Shown: positions 34,963 through 43,306 of the stretch, in pieces | How positions within the stretch are numbered: position 1 is the first letter of the stretch | How the letters are laid out: each line of letters opens with the position of its first letter | DNA from: Oscillospiraceae bacterium | Lineage (GTDB): Bacteria > Bacillota > Clostridia > Oscillospirales > Acutalibacteraceae | NCBI GenBank assembly: GCA_902791235.1 | Contig: CADAUV010000005.1 | Coordinates: 1-55,297, forward strand | Length of the DNA: 55,297 bases | Reading direction: 5' to 3' | The notes under the pieces: model-generated | Seen by the model: the letters and a program-made list of their open reading frames with translations, nothing else | Told to the model about the DNA's origin: nothing | The model's database searches: none | Made by a program: the position numbers and the translations under genes

Positions 34963-35946
34963 CTATATCTCCGTGTTGTTAATTGCGTCCTGCTTAATCT
35001 TATCAAGGTCGTAGGTAGGCTCGCTCTTCAGCTTACCCTTGGCGCCCTTTTTATCGGCTCTGCTTTTTTCAAACGCCTCCTGCTCCGCCTGAAGCTGAGC
35101 GGGACTTGTTATGCCCCTCTTTCGCCACTGCTTAATAATACCGTCCATATAGGCAAGCTTCGGCTCCGAGGTGTTTTCCTTCATAATATCGGAGGCAAGG
35201 GTAATCATCGTGATGTCAAAATCCTCAAACCAGCCCTTGACGGTTTCACGCTGCTTCTGAGTAGGTCTGCGGTGGCGAAGCCCCGTAATCGCAACAACCT
35301 CATTCCACAGCCTGTCGCTTTTCTCGATATCCTTTAGCTTTTCCTCGGCAAGAGTTACGGTGTCAATGCCCTCCTCAGCCCAGTTTTTTGCCATGGCGTT
35401 TATGTATGCTATGCCGACGGAACGGCCCTTCGCCTTCTCGCCGCGGTAAAACTCGAGTATCATCAGCACAACCTCGGCAGGCAGTCCGTAATAGTTTACC
35501 ATATTTATAAGAAGCTCCTGCTCGGCATGGCTGATTGTCCTTCCGAGTACCGTCTGCGCCTCGTTTAAAAGAAGATTAAGCTCGCTGCTCTCACGCAGAA
35601 TCCTGACAACATCCGCAGGCGTAAGCGTGGGTGCGCTCATAATCCTCCTGACGGTTTTCACCTCGGTCTTTTCAGGCTCGGCAGGCTTCTGCGGCGCAGG
35701 CGAAGCGGAGGTAAAAATACCCTCCTCGCTCCAGAACTCCATAAGCTCATCAACATCATTTGAGGTGAGCCCGAGCGCCTTGGCAATATCCTGAGTTTCA
35801 GCACTGCCGCCGTTTCTCAGAACACAGAGAAGCGCCTTAAGCTGATATTCACTTGCTATTTTTATATACTTGTCAACAAGTGCAAAGGGCACGCTGAACA
35901 TACCCTCCTGCCATAAAGCGCCGAACGGCGCAATCTGATAGGTCAT
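34963..35946 (-). CDS. DnaD-domain replication initiation protein
   Basis: A 327-residue protein. The N-terminal part carries a winged-helix-like DnaD N domain (about 1-85). Two DnaD C-type domains follow: about 120-190 (LNLLLNEAQTVLGRTISHAEQELLINM... ending GIAYINAMAKNW) and about 205-275 (ending KLAYMDGIIKQWRKRGI), each with the YxxxI/MxxW pattern. The C-terminal tail is Lys-rich. It takes part in primosome assembly with the adjacent DnaC-like loader. Confidence 0.92.
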   Translation of the reverse strand: MTYQIAPFGALWQEGMFSVPFALVDKYIKIASEYQLKALLCVLRNGGSAETQDIAKALGLTSNDVDELMEFWSEEGIFTSASPAPQKPAEPEKTEVKTVRRIMSAPTLTPADVVRILRESSELNLLLNEAQTVLGRTISHAEQELLINMVNYYGLPAEVVLMILEFYRGEKAKGRSVGIAYINAMAKNWAEEGIDTVTLAEEKLKDIEKSDRLWNEVVAITGLRHRRPTQKQRETVKGWFEDFDITMITLASDIMKENTSEPKLAYMDGIIKQWRKRGITSPAQLQAEQEAFEKSRADKKGAKGKLKSEPTYDLDKIKQDAINNTEI

Positions 35947-36046
35947 AAAGCCTCCTCGTAATCACAAATCTTAAAATGCTATAAATCCATTTTTTATTGT
36001 AGCAAAATAATTATAACTTGTAAACATTTTTATTTTTAAAAAAGCC

Positions 36047-36075
36047 TTGACAAAAGCCGGTATAATATGTATAAT
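36047..36075 (+). promoter_or_regulatory. tRNA-Gly promoter
   Basis: Perfect consensus TTGACA (36047-36052), 17 bp, TATAAT (36070-36075), 14 bp before the tRNA. Confidence 0.92.
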
Positions 36076-36088
36076 TACTCTTGCATTT

Positions 36089-36164
36089 GCGGATGTAGCT
36101 CACCCGGTAGAGCGCAACCTTGCCAAGGTTGAGGTAGCGAGTTCGAGCCTCGTCATCCGCTCCA
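36089..36164 (+). tRNA. tRNA-Gly (anticodon GCC)
   Basis: Acceptor stem GCGGATG/CATCCGC, D-arm GCTCACCCGGTAGAGC, anticodon stem-loop CAACC-TTGCCAA-GGTTG, T-arm GCGAG-TTCGAGC-CTCGT, discriminator T and encoded CCA (36162-36164). 76 nt including CCA. Confidence 0.98.
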
Positions 36165-36169
36165 ACAAA

Positions 36170-36200
36170 AAAAAAGAACGGCATCAGCCGTTCTTTTTTT
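36170..36200 (+). terminator. tRNA-Gly terminator
   Basis: GAACGGC (36176-36182), loop ATCA, GCCGTTC (36187-36193) and seven T. It is A-rich on the other side, so it is symmetrical. Confidence 0.92.
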
Positions 36201-36211
36201 GTTAGTGTAAA

Positions 36212-36431
36212 ATAGAACGAGGCTCGAACAGGGCAATTCGGCTTGCCGAATAGCAACAGTCCGGTGGACTGTTGTGGTGCCCGCGTGCGTGTCGCCGCAA
36301 ACTTTAGTTTGCGACGAGCGAGCCTCGTCTCGTCCAAACACATTTCGCAGTCGAAGCAAAATGCAGTAGCTTTTGCTGATGACTGCTTCATATGTTTCTC
36401 CTCTCCCCAAAAAGTCTGCGACTTTTCGGGG
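36212..36431. repeat. Array of short perfect hairpins with pieces of the tRNA-Gly T-arm
   Basis: At least six separate stems occur in 220 bp: ATTCGGC/GCCGAAT (36236-36251), CAACAGTCC/GGACTGTTG (36254-36274), CGCAAACT/AGTTTGCG (36296-36313), GACGAG/CTCGTC (36313-36329), AGCAAAA/TTTTGCT (36355-36377) and CCCC-AAAAGTC/GACTTTT-GGGG (36405-36431). CGAGGCTCGAAC at 36217-36228 is the reverse complement of the tRNA T-arm, and GAGCCTCGTC at 36320-36329 copies it directly. No credible gene. It may be a scar of elements that used the tRNA 3' end. Confidence 0.7.
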
Positions 36432-36486
36432 GCCCCGAAACAACAAAAAAGAGAACGGCATGGTGCGTTCGTCATAAAGAAGGTTT

Positions 36487-36526
36487 AAAAAAACTGTCTC
36501 CCTTTCTTAAGAGAGACAGTTTTTTA
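36487..36526 (-). terminator. Terminator of the 36.5 kb lipoprotein gene
   Basis: CTGTCTC (36494-36500) pairs with GAGACAG (36513-36519), extended by A/T runs on both sides; the T run follows on either strand. Confidence 0.85.
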
Positions 36527-36548
36527 TTGTTATAATATTTTTTGACTA

Positions 36549-37466
36549 TTAATCCGCAATACAAATAAAGCCGCCCATATCTGTTCGATAAACCCCTGAT
36601 GGAATATCTGATAAATCGAATACGGCATAGCCCTCTTTGTGTAATTCGCCTTCTATATTGTACTTGCAATTATTTGTACCTGGCTTAACCCAATTTACAT
36701 CATAGTAAGGCGAGTCTGCTATCATTTCATATTCATTGTAGGTAGTGCCCTCAAACCAAGATACCGTATACTTTTCTCCTTGTTTTAGATTATAAAAGTC
36801 GGGACAATAATAATCAACACCATATTCAGAATACCCAATTACTTGCTGTATATTATTACCGTTACTGTCAGTCATTTGAAACTGTTTAACATTTTTTAAG
36901 TTAATGTCAATAATCTCGTTTGGTGATGGTATTAATCTTAGGTAATATTGTGGGTCATCAATAGAATAAATGCGAATAGAATATCCTGCAATTTGGGCTT
37001 CATTAAGACCTAGTGTAGTATGATTTATTCCAATAACTGTATCTTGTGGTCCATATTCAGGAACAGGTATGGGGCCAACAGCTTTTATGAACTCACCAAA
37101 TGTCAGGTATATAGGATACTGAAAATTGACATCATTACGATTCCATCCAACTTGATATTCGTTTGATTTTTCTTTAGAGATATACTGACCCAATGAATAA
37201 TAATTATCATCTTTTAAAAAATATTCATATCCGCCATTAGAATTTAAAGAAGTTCTATAGTTATCATTCAGTTTTAAAATATCAATACTGAGGTTGTTTG
37301 CTTCATTTTCAGAGTATGCGTTTTCTTCAGAAGTGCTAATAAAACTTTCTTCATTATTTTGTGAAATACTTTCAGTTATTTTGCTGTTTGCGCTACAACC
37401 AGATATAATTGCAACTACAAATATAAAAATTATAGAAAGTCTAAGCTTATTTGAGATTTTAATCAT
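36549..37466 (-). CDS. Hypothetical lipoprotein
   Basis: A 305-residue protein from ATG 37466, which follows AAAGGAGAGAATAGT. A signal peptide ends in a lipobox IISGC (residues about 19-23), then a Ser/Asn/Glu-rich linker and a folded region of about 230 residues rich in Tyr, Asn and Asp. No known domain was recognised. The coding sequence is clearly AT-richer than its neighbours, so it was probably acquired. A structured RNA with its own terminator ends immediately in front of the ribosome site, which may limit or regulate read-through into this gene. Confidence 0.7.
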   Translation of the reverse strand: MIKISNKLRLSIIFIFVVAIISGCSANSKITESISQNNEESFISTSEENAYSENEANNLSIDILKLNDNYRTSLNSNGGYEYFLKDDNYYSLGQYISKEKSNEYQVGWNRNDVNFQYPIYLTFGEFIKAVGPIPVPEYGPQDTVIGINHTTLGLNEAQIAGYSIRIYSIDDPQYYLRLIPSPNEIIDINLKNVKQFQMTDSNGNNIQQVIGYSEYGVDYYCPDFYNLKQGEKYTVSWFEGTTYNEYEMIADSPYYDVNWVKPGTNNCKYNIEGELHKEGYAVFDLSDIPSGVYRTDMGGFICIAD

Positions 37467-37482
37467 ACTATTCTCTCCTTTA

Positions 37483-37657
37483 AAATAAAAAATGCGCAGC
37501 CGAAGCTGCGCACAAAAAACGCAAGCTCCAACTGTCGCCAAACATATCGCATAAACCCATTAGTTAGTATGCAAATAAGAGCATGCATTTTTATCAGAAG
37601 AGATAAAAATAGCATACGTAACCAATGGAAAAAATATTCAATTGCGATATATTTGGC
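37483..37657 (-). ncRNA. Structured RNA with own promoter and terminator (6S-like architecture, unassigned)
   Basis: On the minus strand the predicted transcript starts at about 37657. Its first 15 nt, GCCAAATATATCGCA, pair without a break with TGCGATATGTTTGGC (37551-37537). Inside are an asymmetric internal loop (14 nt U-rich on the 5' side, about 5 nt on the 3' side), a second stem (CCATT/AATGG, GTTA/TAAC, GTATGC/GCATAC) and a terminal hairpin ATTTTTATC/GATAAAAAT. After a 23-nt linker comes the terminator GCGCAGC-TTCG-GCTGCGC with TTTTTT. About 170 nt. Long rod, large central bubble and size recall 6S RNA, but no sequence family was recognised; a regulatory leader of the lipoprotein gene is the alternative. 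Confidence 0.6.
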
Positions 37658-37663
37658 TCTTTT

Positions 37664-37692
37664 ATTTTAACAGTTTTGCATTGCTTAGTCAA
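37664..37692 (-). promoter_or_regulatory. Promoter of the structured RNA
   Basis: Minus strand TTGACT (37692-37687), 17 bp, TAAAAT (37669-37664). The expected start, 7 nt downstream, coincides with the first base of the long stem at 37657. Confidence 0.82.
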
Positions 37693-37740
37693 GATATATA
37701 TAACCGTGTCTGCAACATGGGATTCGTACTGCAAAATCCG

Positions 37741-37777
37741 AAAAAACAGACCGAAAGAGATAATACTCTTTCGGTCT
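37741..37777 (-). terminator. Terminator of the OYE-type flavoenzyme gene
   Basis: CAGACCGAAAGAG (37746-37758) and CTCTTTCGGTCTG (37765-37777) form a 13-bp stem followed on the minus strand by TTTTTT. A second small hairpin GACAC/GTGTC with TTTTTT lies at 37794-37819. Confidence 0.88.
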
Positions 37778-37844
37778 GCAAGTATTCTTTATGACGGACA
37801 CCTTATCGTGTCTGTTTTTTAGCGGATATATAATACGGAACGAT

Positions 37845-39911
37845 TTATATTTCCATACAGATATTAAATGCGGAATGTACGGCGCTGCCGATTGTTCCGC
37901 CGCGAAGCGCATCGCCGACGCACTCGCACTTTATGCCCTTGGTTTCAAGCTTTGCCTCAAGCGAATTGTCGGGCTTCACGCCCATTGCGAGAACCACGCA
38001 GTCTGCGTTCATTACGGATTTGCCGTTTTTGTCGCTCAGCTCAAGCTCCCTGCCGTTAATGCGCTCGAGCCTTGTGCCGAGAAGAAACTGCGTACCGTAA
38101 GGCTTAATCCTCGACATAGAGTCGTCAACAAACTGGAACCACGCGCCGGGTGCGACGCTGTCAGCCATTTCAATCACGGTTACCCTGTTGCCGAGCTCAT
38201 TTAGCTTTTCCGTTGTTTCAAGCCCCGTGAGTCCGCTGCCGATAACGGCGACATTCCTGCCCTCGGGCTTGATTTTACCAAGCAGAATCTGAGCCGCTGT
38301 ATAAACATTTTCTCCGTTTATGCCTTCGATGGACTGAGGTCTTAAAGGCTCGCCTCCGCTTGCGATTATCACGGCATAAGGCTTCATACCCTCAAGCATA
38401 TTTTCATCCGCAGCCACACCTGTTTTAACGCACACGCCCATATTCTGAGCCTGTCTGAGCATATCCTCAACCGCCCAGCGAAGCTTATCCTTATGCGGAC
38501 CTGCGGCGGCAATATTCACCTGTCCGCCGACGCTGTCGGACTTTTCAAAAACCGTTACGGCAAAGCCCCTTTTGGCAAGCGTAATTGCCGCGGCAAGACC
38601 TGCCGGACCCGCACCGACAACAAGCACGCTTCTGCCGTTTCCGTCGGGCTTCAATTCGTTCCACTGCCTCTCGATACCGACTGTCGGGTTAAGCGCACAT
38701 TCGCCCACTCCGCCGACGGCGGCGTTAGCAATAAAGGACTTTATGCAGTGCAGGCAGCCGATACAGCGCCTTATTTTTTCGGGATGACCCTCCTGCGCCT
38801 TTTCTGCCCAGTGGGCGTCGCAGATGAAATTCCTTGCCGAGCCGACAAAGTCCTGATACCCCTGCGCAAGCTGACGCTCCGCCTGCTCAGGCGAGCGGAT
38901 AAAGTTAGCCGCTATAATCGGAATACTTACAACGCTTTTTATTTCCTTTGCAAGATATGCTCTCCAGCCCGGCTCAAAGGAGGTCGGCTCAAGCCAGTAA
39001 TTATATGTGTCGTAGCAGGCGGAGGAAACATTGATTGCGTCCACGCCGAGCTTTTCAAGCTCGACTGCAATCCTCTTGCCCTCCTCAATGTCATAGCCCT
39101 TGCCTGCCTTACCTATCCTGTCGTACATCTCGTCGGCGCAAAGGCGGACAATCAGAGGATAATCGCTTCCGCACTGCTTTTTGATACCTAAGATAATCTC
39201 GCGGATAAACCTCATTCTGTTATTAAGACTGCCGCCGTATTCATCCCTTCGCCTGTTTGTGTTAGGGCTTAAAAACTGCTGAAGGAGATAGCCGTGAGTT
39301 GAATGAAGCTCAACGGCGTCAACGCCCGCCTTTTTACAGCGGACAGCCGCCTGAATAAAATCGTTTATCGTGCTTTTGATTTCACGCCTTGTCATAGCAT
39401 GAATTCTCGTTGCGCCGTGCGCCGAAAGCTCGCACCTCGACGGAGCCTGAAGCGACATACACAGCCTCTTCTGCTCGAGCGAGAGAAGAAGCGGAGTCGC
39501 CTTGAAAAGCAGGCTTGGAAACTGCGGAAATTTCTCCGTAATCGGAATGACGAGCGGAAGCGTATTGATGGAGCTTGCATAGCCCTGCCTGCCGGGGTGA
39601 TGAAGCTGAATACAGAGCTTTGCGCCGTGGGCGTGAATACGCCTTACCATCTCGCGCATGGGCTCAATATTCTCATCTCTTGACATAGAAAGCTGGGTAA
39701 AGCTCGAAGCTGCGCCCATATCGTTAACACGGCAGATACCGGGCGTGATAAGACCGACGCCGCCCTTTGCGCGCTCTTCGTAATAATCCATCATTCTTTC
39801 AGTCGGCTGACCGTTCGTCTGACCGAGGCTGAACTCCGCCGCAGTCATAACGACTCTGTTTTTCACTTCCATTGTACCTATTTTCATAGGCGAAAACATT
39901 ATATCATACAT
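37845..39911 (-). CDS. Old-yellow-enzyme-type NADH:flavin oxidoreductase with FAD/NAD domain (FadH/BaiCD-like)
   Basis: A 688-residue iron-sulfur flavoprotein. The N-terminal FMN barrel (about 1-375) has LCIQLHHPGRQGY and ELHSTHGYLLQQFLSP. An Fe-S cluster is bound by Cys383, Cys386, Cys389 and Cys405. FAD- and NAD(P)-binding Rossmann segments follow (VLVVGAGPAGLAAA near 431, VAVIGSGLTGLE near 545). Members reduce activated C=C bonds, for example in dienoyl-CoA, enoates or bile-acid intermediates; the substrate here is not shown. An SDR gene lies 15 bp upstream in the same operon, so a paired redox conversion is plausible. Confidence 0.92.
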   Translation of the reverse strand: MYDIMFSPMKIGTMEVKNRVVMTAAEFSLGQTNGQPTERMMDYYEERAKGGVGLITPGICRVNDMGAASSFTQLSMSRDENIEPMREMVRRIHAHGAKLCIQLHHPGRQGYASSINTLPLVIPITEKFPQFPSLLFKATPLLLSLEQKRLCMSLQAPSRCELSAHGATRIHAMTRREIKSTINDFIQAAVRCKKAGVDAVELHSTHGYLLQQFLSPNTNRRRDEYGGSLNNRMRFIREIILGIKKQCGSDYPLIVRLCADEMYDRIGKAGKGYDIEEGKRIAVELEKLGVDAINVSSACYDTYNYWLEPTSFEPGWRAYLAKEIKSVVSIPIIAANFIRSPEQAERQLAQGYQDFVGSARNFICDAHWAEKAQEGHPEKIRRCIGCLHCIKSFIANAAVGGVGECALNPTVGIERQWNELKPDGNGRSVLVVGAGPAGLAAAITLAKRGFAVTVFEKSDSVGGQVNIAAAGPHKDKLRWAVEDMLRQAQNMGVCVKTGVAADENMLEGMKPYAVIIASGGEPLRPQSIEGINGENVYTAAQILLGKIKPEGRNVAVIGSGLTGLETTEKLNELGNRVTVIEMADSVAPGAWFQFVDDSMSRIKPYGTQFLLGTRLERINGRELELSDKNGKSVMNADCVVLAMGVKPDNSLEAKLETKGIKCECVGDALRGGTIGSAVHSAFNICMEI

Positions 39912-39926
39912 AATTATACACCCTGT

Positions 39927-40703
39927 TTATTTTTTGCCTGTAAATCTGTCGAGCTTATTCTTTTCAAGCTTCCAGTAAACCGCCCTGACAGGGGGGCAAA
40001 CGCCCATCAGAAATTTTGAAAGCGTAAAGAGAGCCGACGGCGAAACGCTCCTTTTACCGTTTTCAATTCCGCGCACTATCTTCTTTGCAACAACATCGGC
40101 GGACTGCACGGGGAAGGGCTTTTCAAATTCCTTTTCGTTTGCGACCCTGAAGAAATTTGTTTCGGTTGCAATCGGGTAAATACAGGTTAACTGCAGGTTT
40201 TTCGGCTTTTCAAGCCTTATCGCCTGCTGGAAGCCCTGAAGGGCAAATTTCGTTGCGGAGTAAATTGCATAGCCGGGCATTGCCATCTGACCGATTGCGC
40301 TTATCGTCATTGCAAGCGCGCCCTCTCCTCCGTTTAAATGCTCAAGATATCTTGAGTAGGTATATATGGGCGAAAGGGTGTTTGTGTCAAACATTTTCCT
40401 GACTCTCTCCCAGTCGGCATAATTATACTCTTCGTAATAAGGGAAGCCTGCGTTGGCGATGAAAATATCAATTTTACCGCCGTCAAAGACCTCCTCCGCC
40501 TTTTTGAAAATACTGTCAACGCCCTTCGCAGAGCCGACATCGGCATTAAAGGCGGTTACGCTTTTGTCGAAGCCGCCGAGCTTTTCCTCCGCCGTTCGCG
40601 ACACCGCAAGAATATTATTGCCGCCCTTAACAATTAATTTGAGGACCTCAAGGCCTATTCCGCTTGACGCGCCTGTCAGCACTATGTTTTTGCCTGAAAT
40701 CAT
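39927..40703 (-). CDS. Short-chain dehydrogenase/reductase
   Basis: About 258 residues. NAD(P) motif VLTGASSGIGLEV, NAGFPYYEE, and catalytic Ser with YAIYSATK (Tyr-x3-Lys). ATG 40703 is preferred because AAGGGGTGAT lies just upstream; the longer frame adds 19 residues with no homology pattern. The C-terminal 60 residues are basic and may touch the membrane. Co-transcribed with the OYE-type enzyme downstream. Substrate unknown. Confidence 0.92.
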   Translation of the reverse strand: MISGKNIVLTGASSGIGLEVLKLIVKGGNNILAVSRTAEEKLGGFDKSVTAFNADVGSAKGVDSIFKKAEEVFDGGKIDIFIANAGFPYYEEYNYADWERVRKMFDTNTLSPIYTYSRYLEHLNGGEGALAMTISAIGQMAMPGYAIYSATKFALQGFQQAIRLEKPKNLQLTCIYPIATETNFFRVANEKEFEKPFPVQSADVVAKKIVRGIENGKRSVSPSALFTLSKFLMGVCPPVRAVYWKLEKNKLDRFTGKK

Positions 40704-40832
40704 ACAAATCACCCCTTCTGTATTTAATCCTATTATACTGTCGGCGCACTGCGTTGTCAATCAATGCGCTTGACTGAAAATAACCGATTTGATATAATTT
40801 CATTGTAAAATGTTATTAAAGGAGAAAGAAAA

Positions 40833-41828
40833 ATGGCTTACAACTGCATTATCGACGGCAGAAAGTATGTACCCTTCGAGGAGAGAACGGGTAACGAATC
40901 CATAGTCTATTTTACAAGGGATTTATCAGCCGAAGGGCTTTTGAAAATTTACAGGAAGGTCAACGCAAATATCACGGGCAAGGTTGGCATAAAGCTTCAC
41001 ACAGGCGAGAAAAACGGACCTAATATCATTCCGCGTCCGTGGGTTAAGTACCTTATTGAAAAGGAGCTTCCTGACGCCTCGATTGTTGAAACAAACACCT
41101 ACTACGAGGGCGACAGATACACCACCGAGCTGCACCGTGAAACTCTGAAGATAAACGGCTGGACCTTCTGCCCCGTTGACATTATGGACGAGGACGGAAC
41201 AGTCGCTCTGCCCGTTAAAAACGGCAAGTGGTTTACAGAAATGTATATGGGTAAAAACATCACGAAGTATGATTCCCTCCTCGTGCTTACTCATTTCAAG
41301 GGCCACCTCATGGGCGGCTTCGGCGGCTCAAACAAAAATATAGGCATCGGCTGTGCCGACGGCAGAATCGGCAAGAAAATGATACACACGGAAAAGGGCA
41401 GCGACAATATGTGGAGCATTGCCGAGGAGGAGCTTATGGAGAGAATCAGCGAATCCTCCAAGGCTACCGTTGACCACTTCGGAAAGAATATCACCTTTGT
41501 AAATGTGCTTCGCAATATGTCCGTATCCTGCGACTGCGAGGGCTGCGCCGCAATGCCCGTTGTTACGCCGAATATCGGTATTGTTGCTTCAACGGATATT
41601 GTCGCCGTTGACAGCGCTTCCGTGGACCTCGTTTACGCTCTTGATGAGAAGGACCACGCGGACCTTGTTGAGCGTATCCGCTCAAGGCACGGACACCGCC
41701 AGCTCAGCTATATGAAGGAGCTTGGTATGGGTAACGACAGATATATCCTCATCGACCTTGATAATGACGAAAAGAGGATTTACCCGAAGGAAGCGGTAAA
41801 GGATGTTGTACCGTTTGAAAACGAGTAA
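40833..41828 (+). CDS. DUF362 domain protein
   Basis: A 331-residue protein. VGIKLHTGEKNGPNIIPRPW, LTHFKGHLMGGFGGSNKNIGIG and NVLRNMSVSCDCEGC fit DUF362, a family often linked to iron-sulfur or metal proteins. Cys in CDCEGC could bind metal. Many relatives carry a 2[4Fe-4S] ferredoxin segment at the C-terminus; none is visible here. Divergent from the SDR-OYE pair, so a redox role is possible. GGAGAAAGAAAA precedes the ATG. Confidence 0.88.
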   Translation: MAYNCIIDGRKYVPFEERTGNESIVYFTRDLSAEGLLKIYRKVNANITGKVGIKLHTGEKNGPNIIPRPWVKYLIEKELPDASIVETNTYYEGDRYTTELHRETLKINGWTFCPVDIMDEDGTVALPVKNGKWFTEMYMGKNITKYDSLLVLTHFKGHLMGGFGGSNKNIGIGCADGRIGKKMIHTEKGSDNMWSIAEEELMERISESSKATVDHFGKNITFVNVLRNMSVSCDCEGCAAMPVVTPNIGIVASTDIVAVDSASVDLVYALDEKDHADLVERIRSRHGHRQLSYMKELGMGNDRYILIDLDNDEKRIYPKEAVKDVVPFENE

Positions 41829-41875
41829 TTTTAACCGTATTAAACGAGCAACCTCAATTTTTCATTTAATACAAC

Positions 41876-41918
41876 GGGGAGGGCTTTGCCCTCCCTTAAT
41901 TGTTCATTATTTATTTTT
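41876..41918. repeat. GC hairpin followed by a dispersed AT-rich motif
   Basis: GGGAGGGC-TTT-GCCCTCCC (about 41876-41894) is followed by a 23-base AT-rich motif starting TTAATTGTTC (41896-41918), which is present exactly, in inverse orientation, at 46816-46838. A short dispersed repeat. Confidence 0.7.
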
Positions 41919-41923
41919 CATTT

Positions 41924-41956
41924 AAAAAAAGAGTTCCGATTTCTCGGAACTCCTTT
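41924..41956 (-). terminator. Terminator of the cell-wall-binding protein gene
   Basis: GAGTTCCGA (41931-41939), loop TTTC, TCGGAACTC (41944-41952). On the minus strand it is followed by seven T. Confidence 0.9.
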
Positions 41957-41969
41957 TAATTATTGTGAT

Positions 41970-43121
41970 TTATACCGGTTCATCTTCAATAAGTCTGCCG
42001 TGTGAATCAAACTCATATTCATAACCGTCAATTGTCTGAGTGCCTGTTACCATTGCGCCGTTATCGTCAAGATAATAAACACCGTCTTCAAGGCTAAGCC
42101 AGCCTGTGTGCATAAATGAATAGCCGTAATCAGGTACGAAGTAATACCATACATTCTTAATTCTCTTCCAGCCTGTTACTGCAGCGCCGTCCGAGCCAAG
42201 ATAATACCAATGGTCGCCTTCATCGTCATACTTCTTGTTAAGAACATCGCCTGAGATATATTCTGTGTCAGCCTTATCGAAATACCATCTGTCGTGAAGC
42301 ATCTTGCCGTCCTTGTCGAAGGCATACTTCTTACCGTAGTTAGTAGTATCTACTTCTCCGATATAGCCACGATACTCATCGCCGCCGATTCTGTAAATAT
42401 CATCGGCATACATATAGCCCCAACGACTAAGGTAGTACCACTCGTTATGGAAACGGAGCCAGCCTGTCTTTAAGGTACCGTCTTTAAGAACATAAAACCA
42501 GTCGACATCATCATGTTTTATGCTGTCTTCATCGGTCCAGGAATAAGTGAGCTTAGCCCAGCCCCAGGTGCTAACCCAAGCGCCGTTCTTGTCAAAGAGA
42601 TAAAGCTTTGCGCCTTCTTCATCGCTGTATGTTTCTTTGCCGTCAGCGCCAATCCAGTATGTATCATAGCAAGCCATTTCGCCGCAGCTGTCAAACCAGT
42701 ACCACTTGTTGTTAAGCTTTCTCCAAGCCTGTGTTACTGCAGTACCGCTTGCACGGAGATAGTACCACTCTGTATAGGAATCGCCGTCAGAATATGTATA
42801 AACAAGCTTTCCCCAGCCGTTAGACATCATAGCGCCGTTCTTGTCAAATACATAAACATTCTCAGTACCCTTAGCGTTTGTGATATGAGTATGCTCGTTG
42901 CAAGCCATTTCGCCATTCTCTTTAAACCAGTACCACTTACCCTTAATCTGGCGCCATTCACTGGTAACAGCGTCGCCGTCCTCATAGTAAAACCATTCGC
43001 CCGAATCGTTCTTATACCAGCCGTTTTCAGGTGTGTCGGAAGCAAATGCAGTGATGTTAAGACCTGCAAATAATGTGAGCGTCATAACCGCTGCAAGCAT
43101 CAAACTAATAATCTTTTTCAA
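41970..43121 (-). CDS. Secreted cell-wall-binding repeat protein (choline-binding type)
   Basis: A 383-residue protein. TTG start at 43121, chosen because AAAGGAGG lies 7 nt upstream and a signal peptide begins there (LKKIISLMLAAVMTLTLFAG, cut near AFASD). The mature part is almost entirely repeats of about 20 residues with the Trp/Tyr/Gly pattern of cell-wall/choline-binding modules (GWYKNDSGEWFYYEDGDAV, WRQIKGKWYWFKENGEMA, and so on), at least ten of them. No catalytic domain is present, so it is likely a surface adhesin or wall-associated scaffold. Single gene. Confidence 0.88.
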   Translation of the reverse strand: MKKIISLMLAAVMTLTLFAGLNITAFASDTPENGWYKNDSGEWFYYEDGDAVTSEWRQIKGKWYWFKENGEMACNEHTHITNAKGTENVYVFDKNGAMMSNGWGKLVYTYSDGDSYTEWYYLRASGTAVTQAWRKLNNKWYWFDSCGEMACYDTYWIGADGKETYSDEEGAKLYLFDKNGAWVSTWGWAKLTYSWTDEDSIKHDDVDWFYVLKDGTLKTGWLRFHNEWYYLSRWGYMYADDIYRIGGDEYRGYIGEVDTTNYGKKYAFDKDGKMLHDRWYFDKADTEYISGDVLNKKYDDEGDHWYYLGSDGAAVTGWKRIKNVWYYFVPDYGYSFMHTGWLSLEDGVYYLDDNGAMVTGTQTIDGYEYEFDSHGRLIEDEPV

Positions 43122-43306
43122 TTTTTTTCCTCCTTTTATAAAAGCTTTTAAAAGACTATATATCTGCAAGCTTATATAGCATATACTTTTTGATTTGTAT
43201 ATACATTTTCTTAGAAATATACAAATGTCCATTATAACAAAATATCCGCAAAAGAATCTGACAGACAACACAGCCGTACAATACCGCACAATACTGTTTA
43301 TATAAT

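Noticed and set aside
36011-36475. A 154-residue minus-strand frame across the tRNA-Gly region
   Set aside because: It reads through the antisense of the tRNA, its terminator and the hairpin array; it is a familiar false gene near tRNAs.
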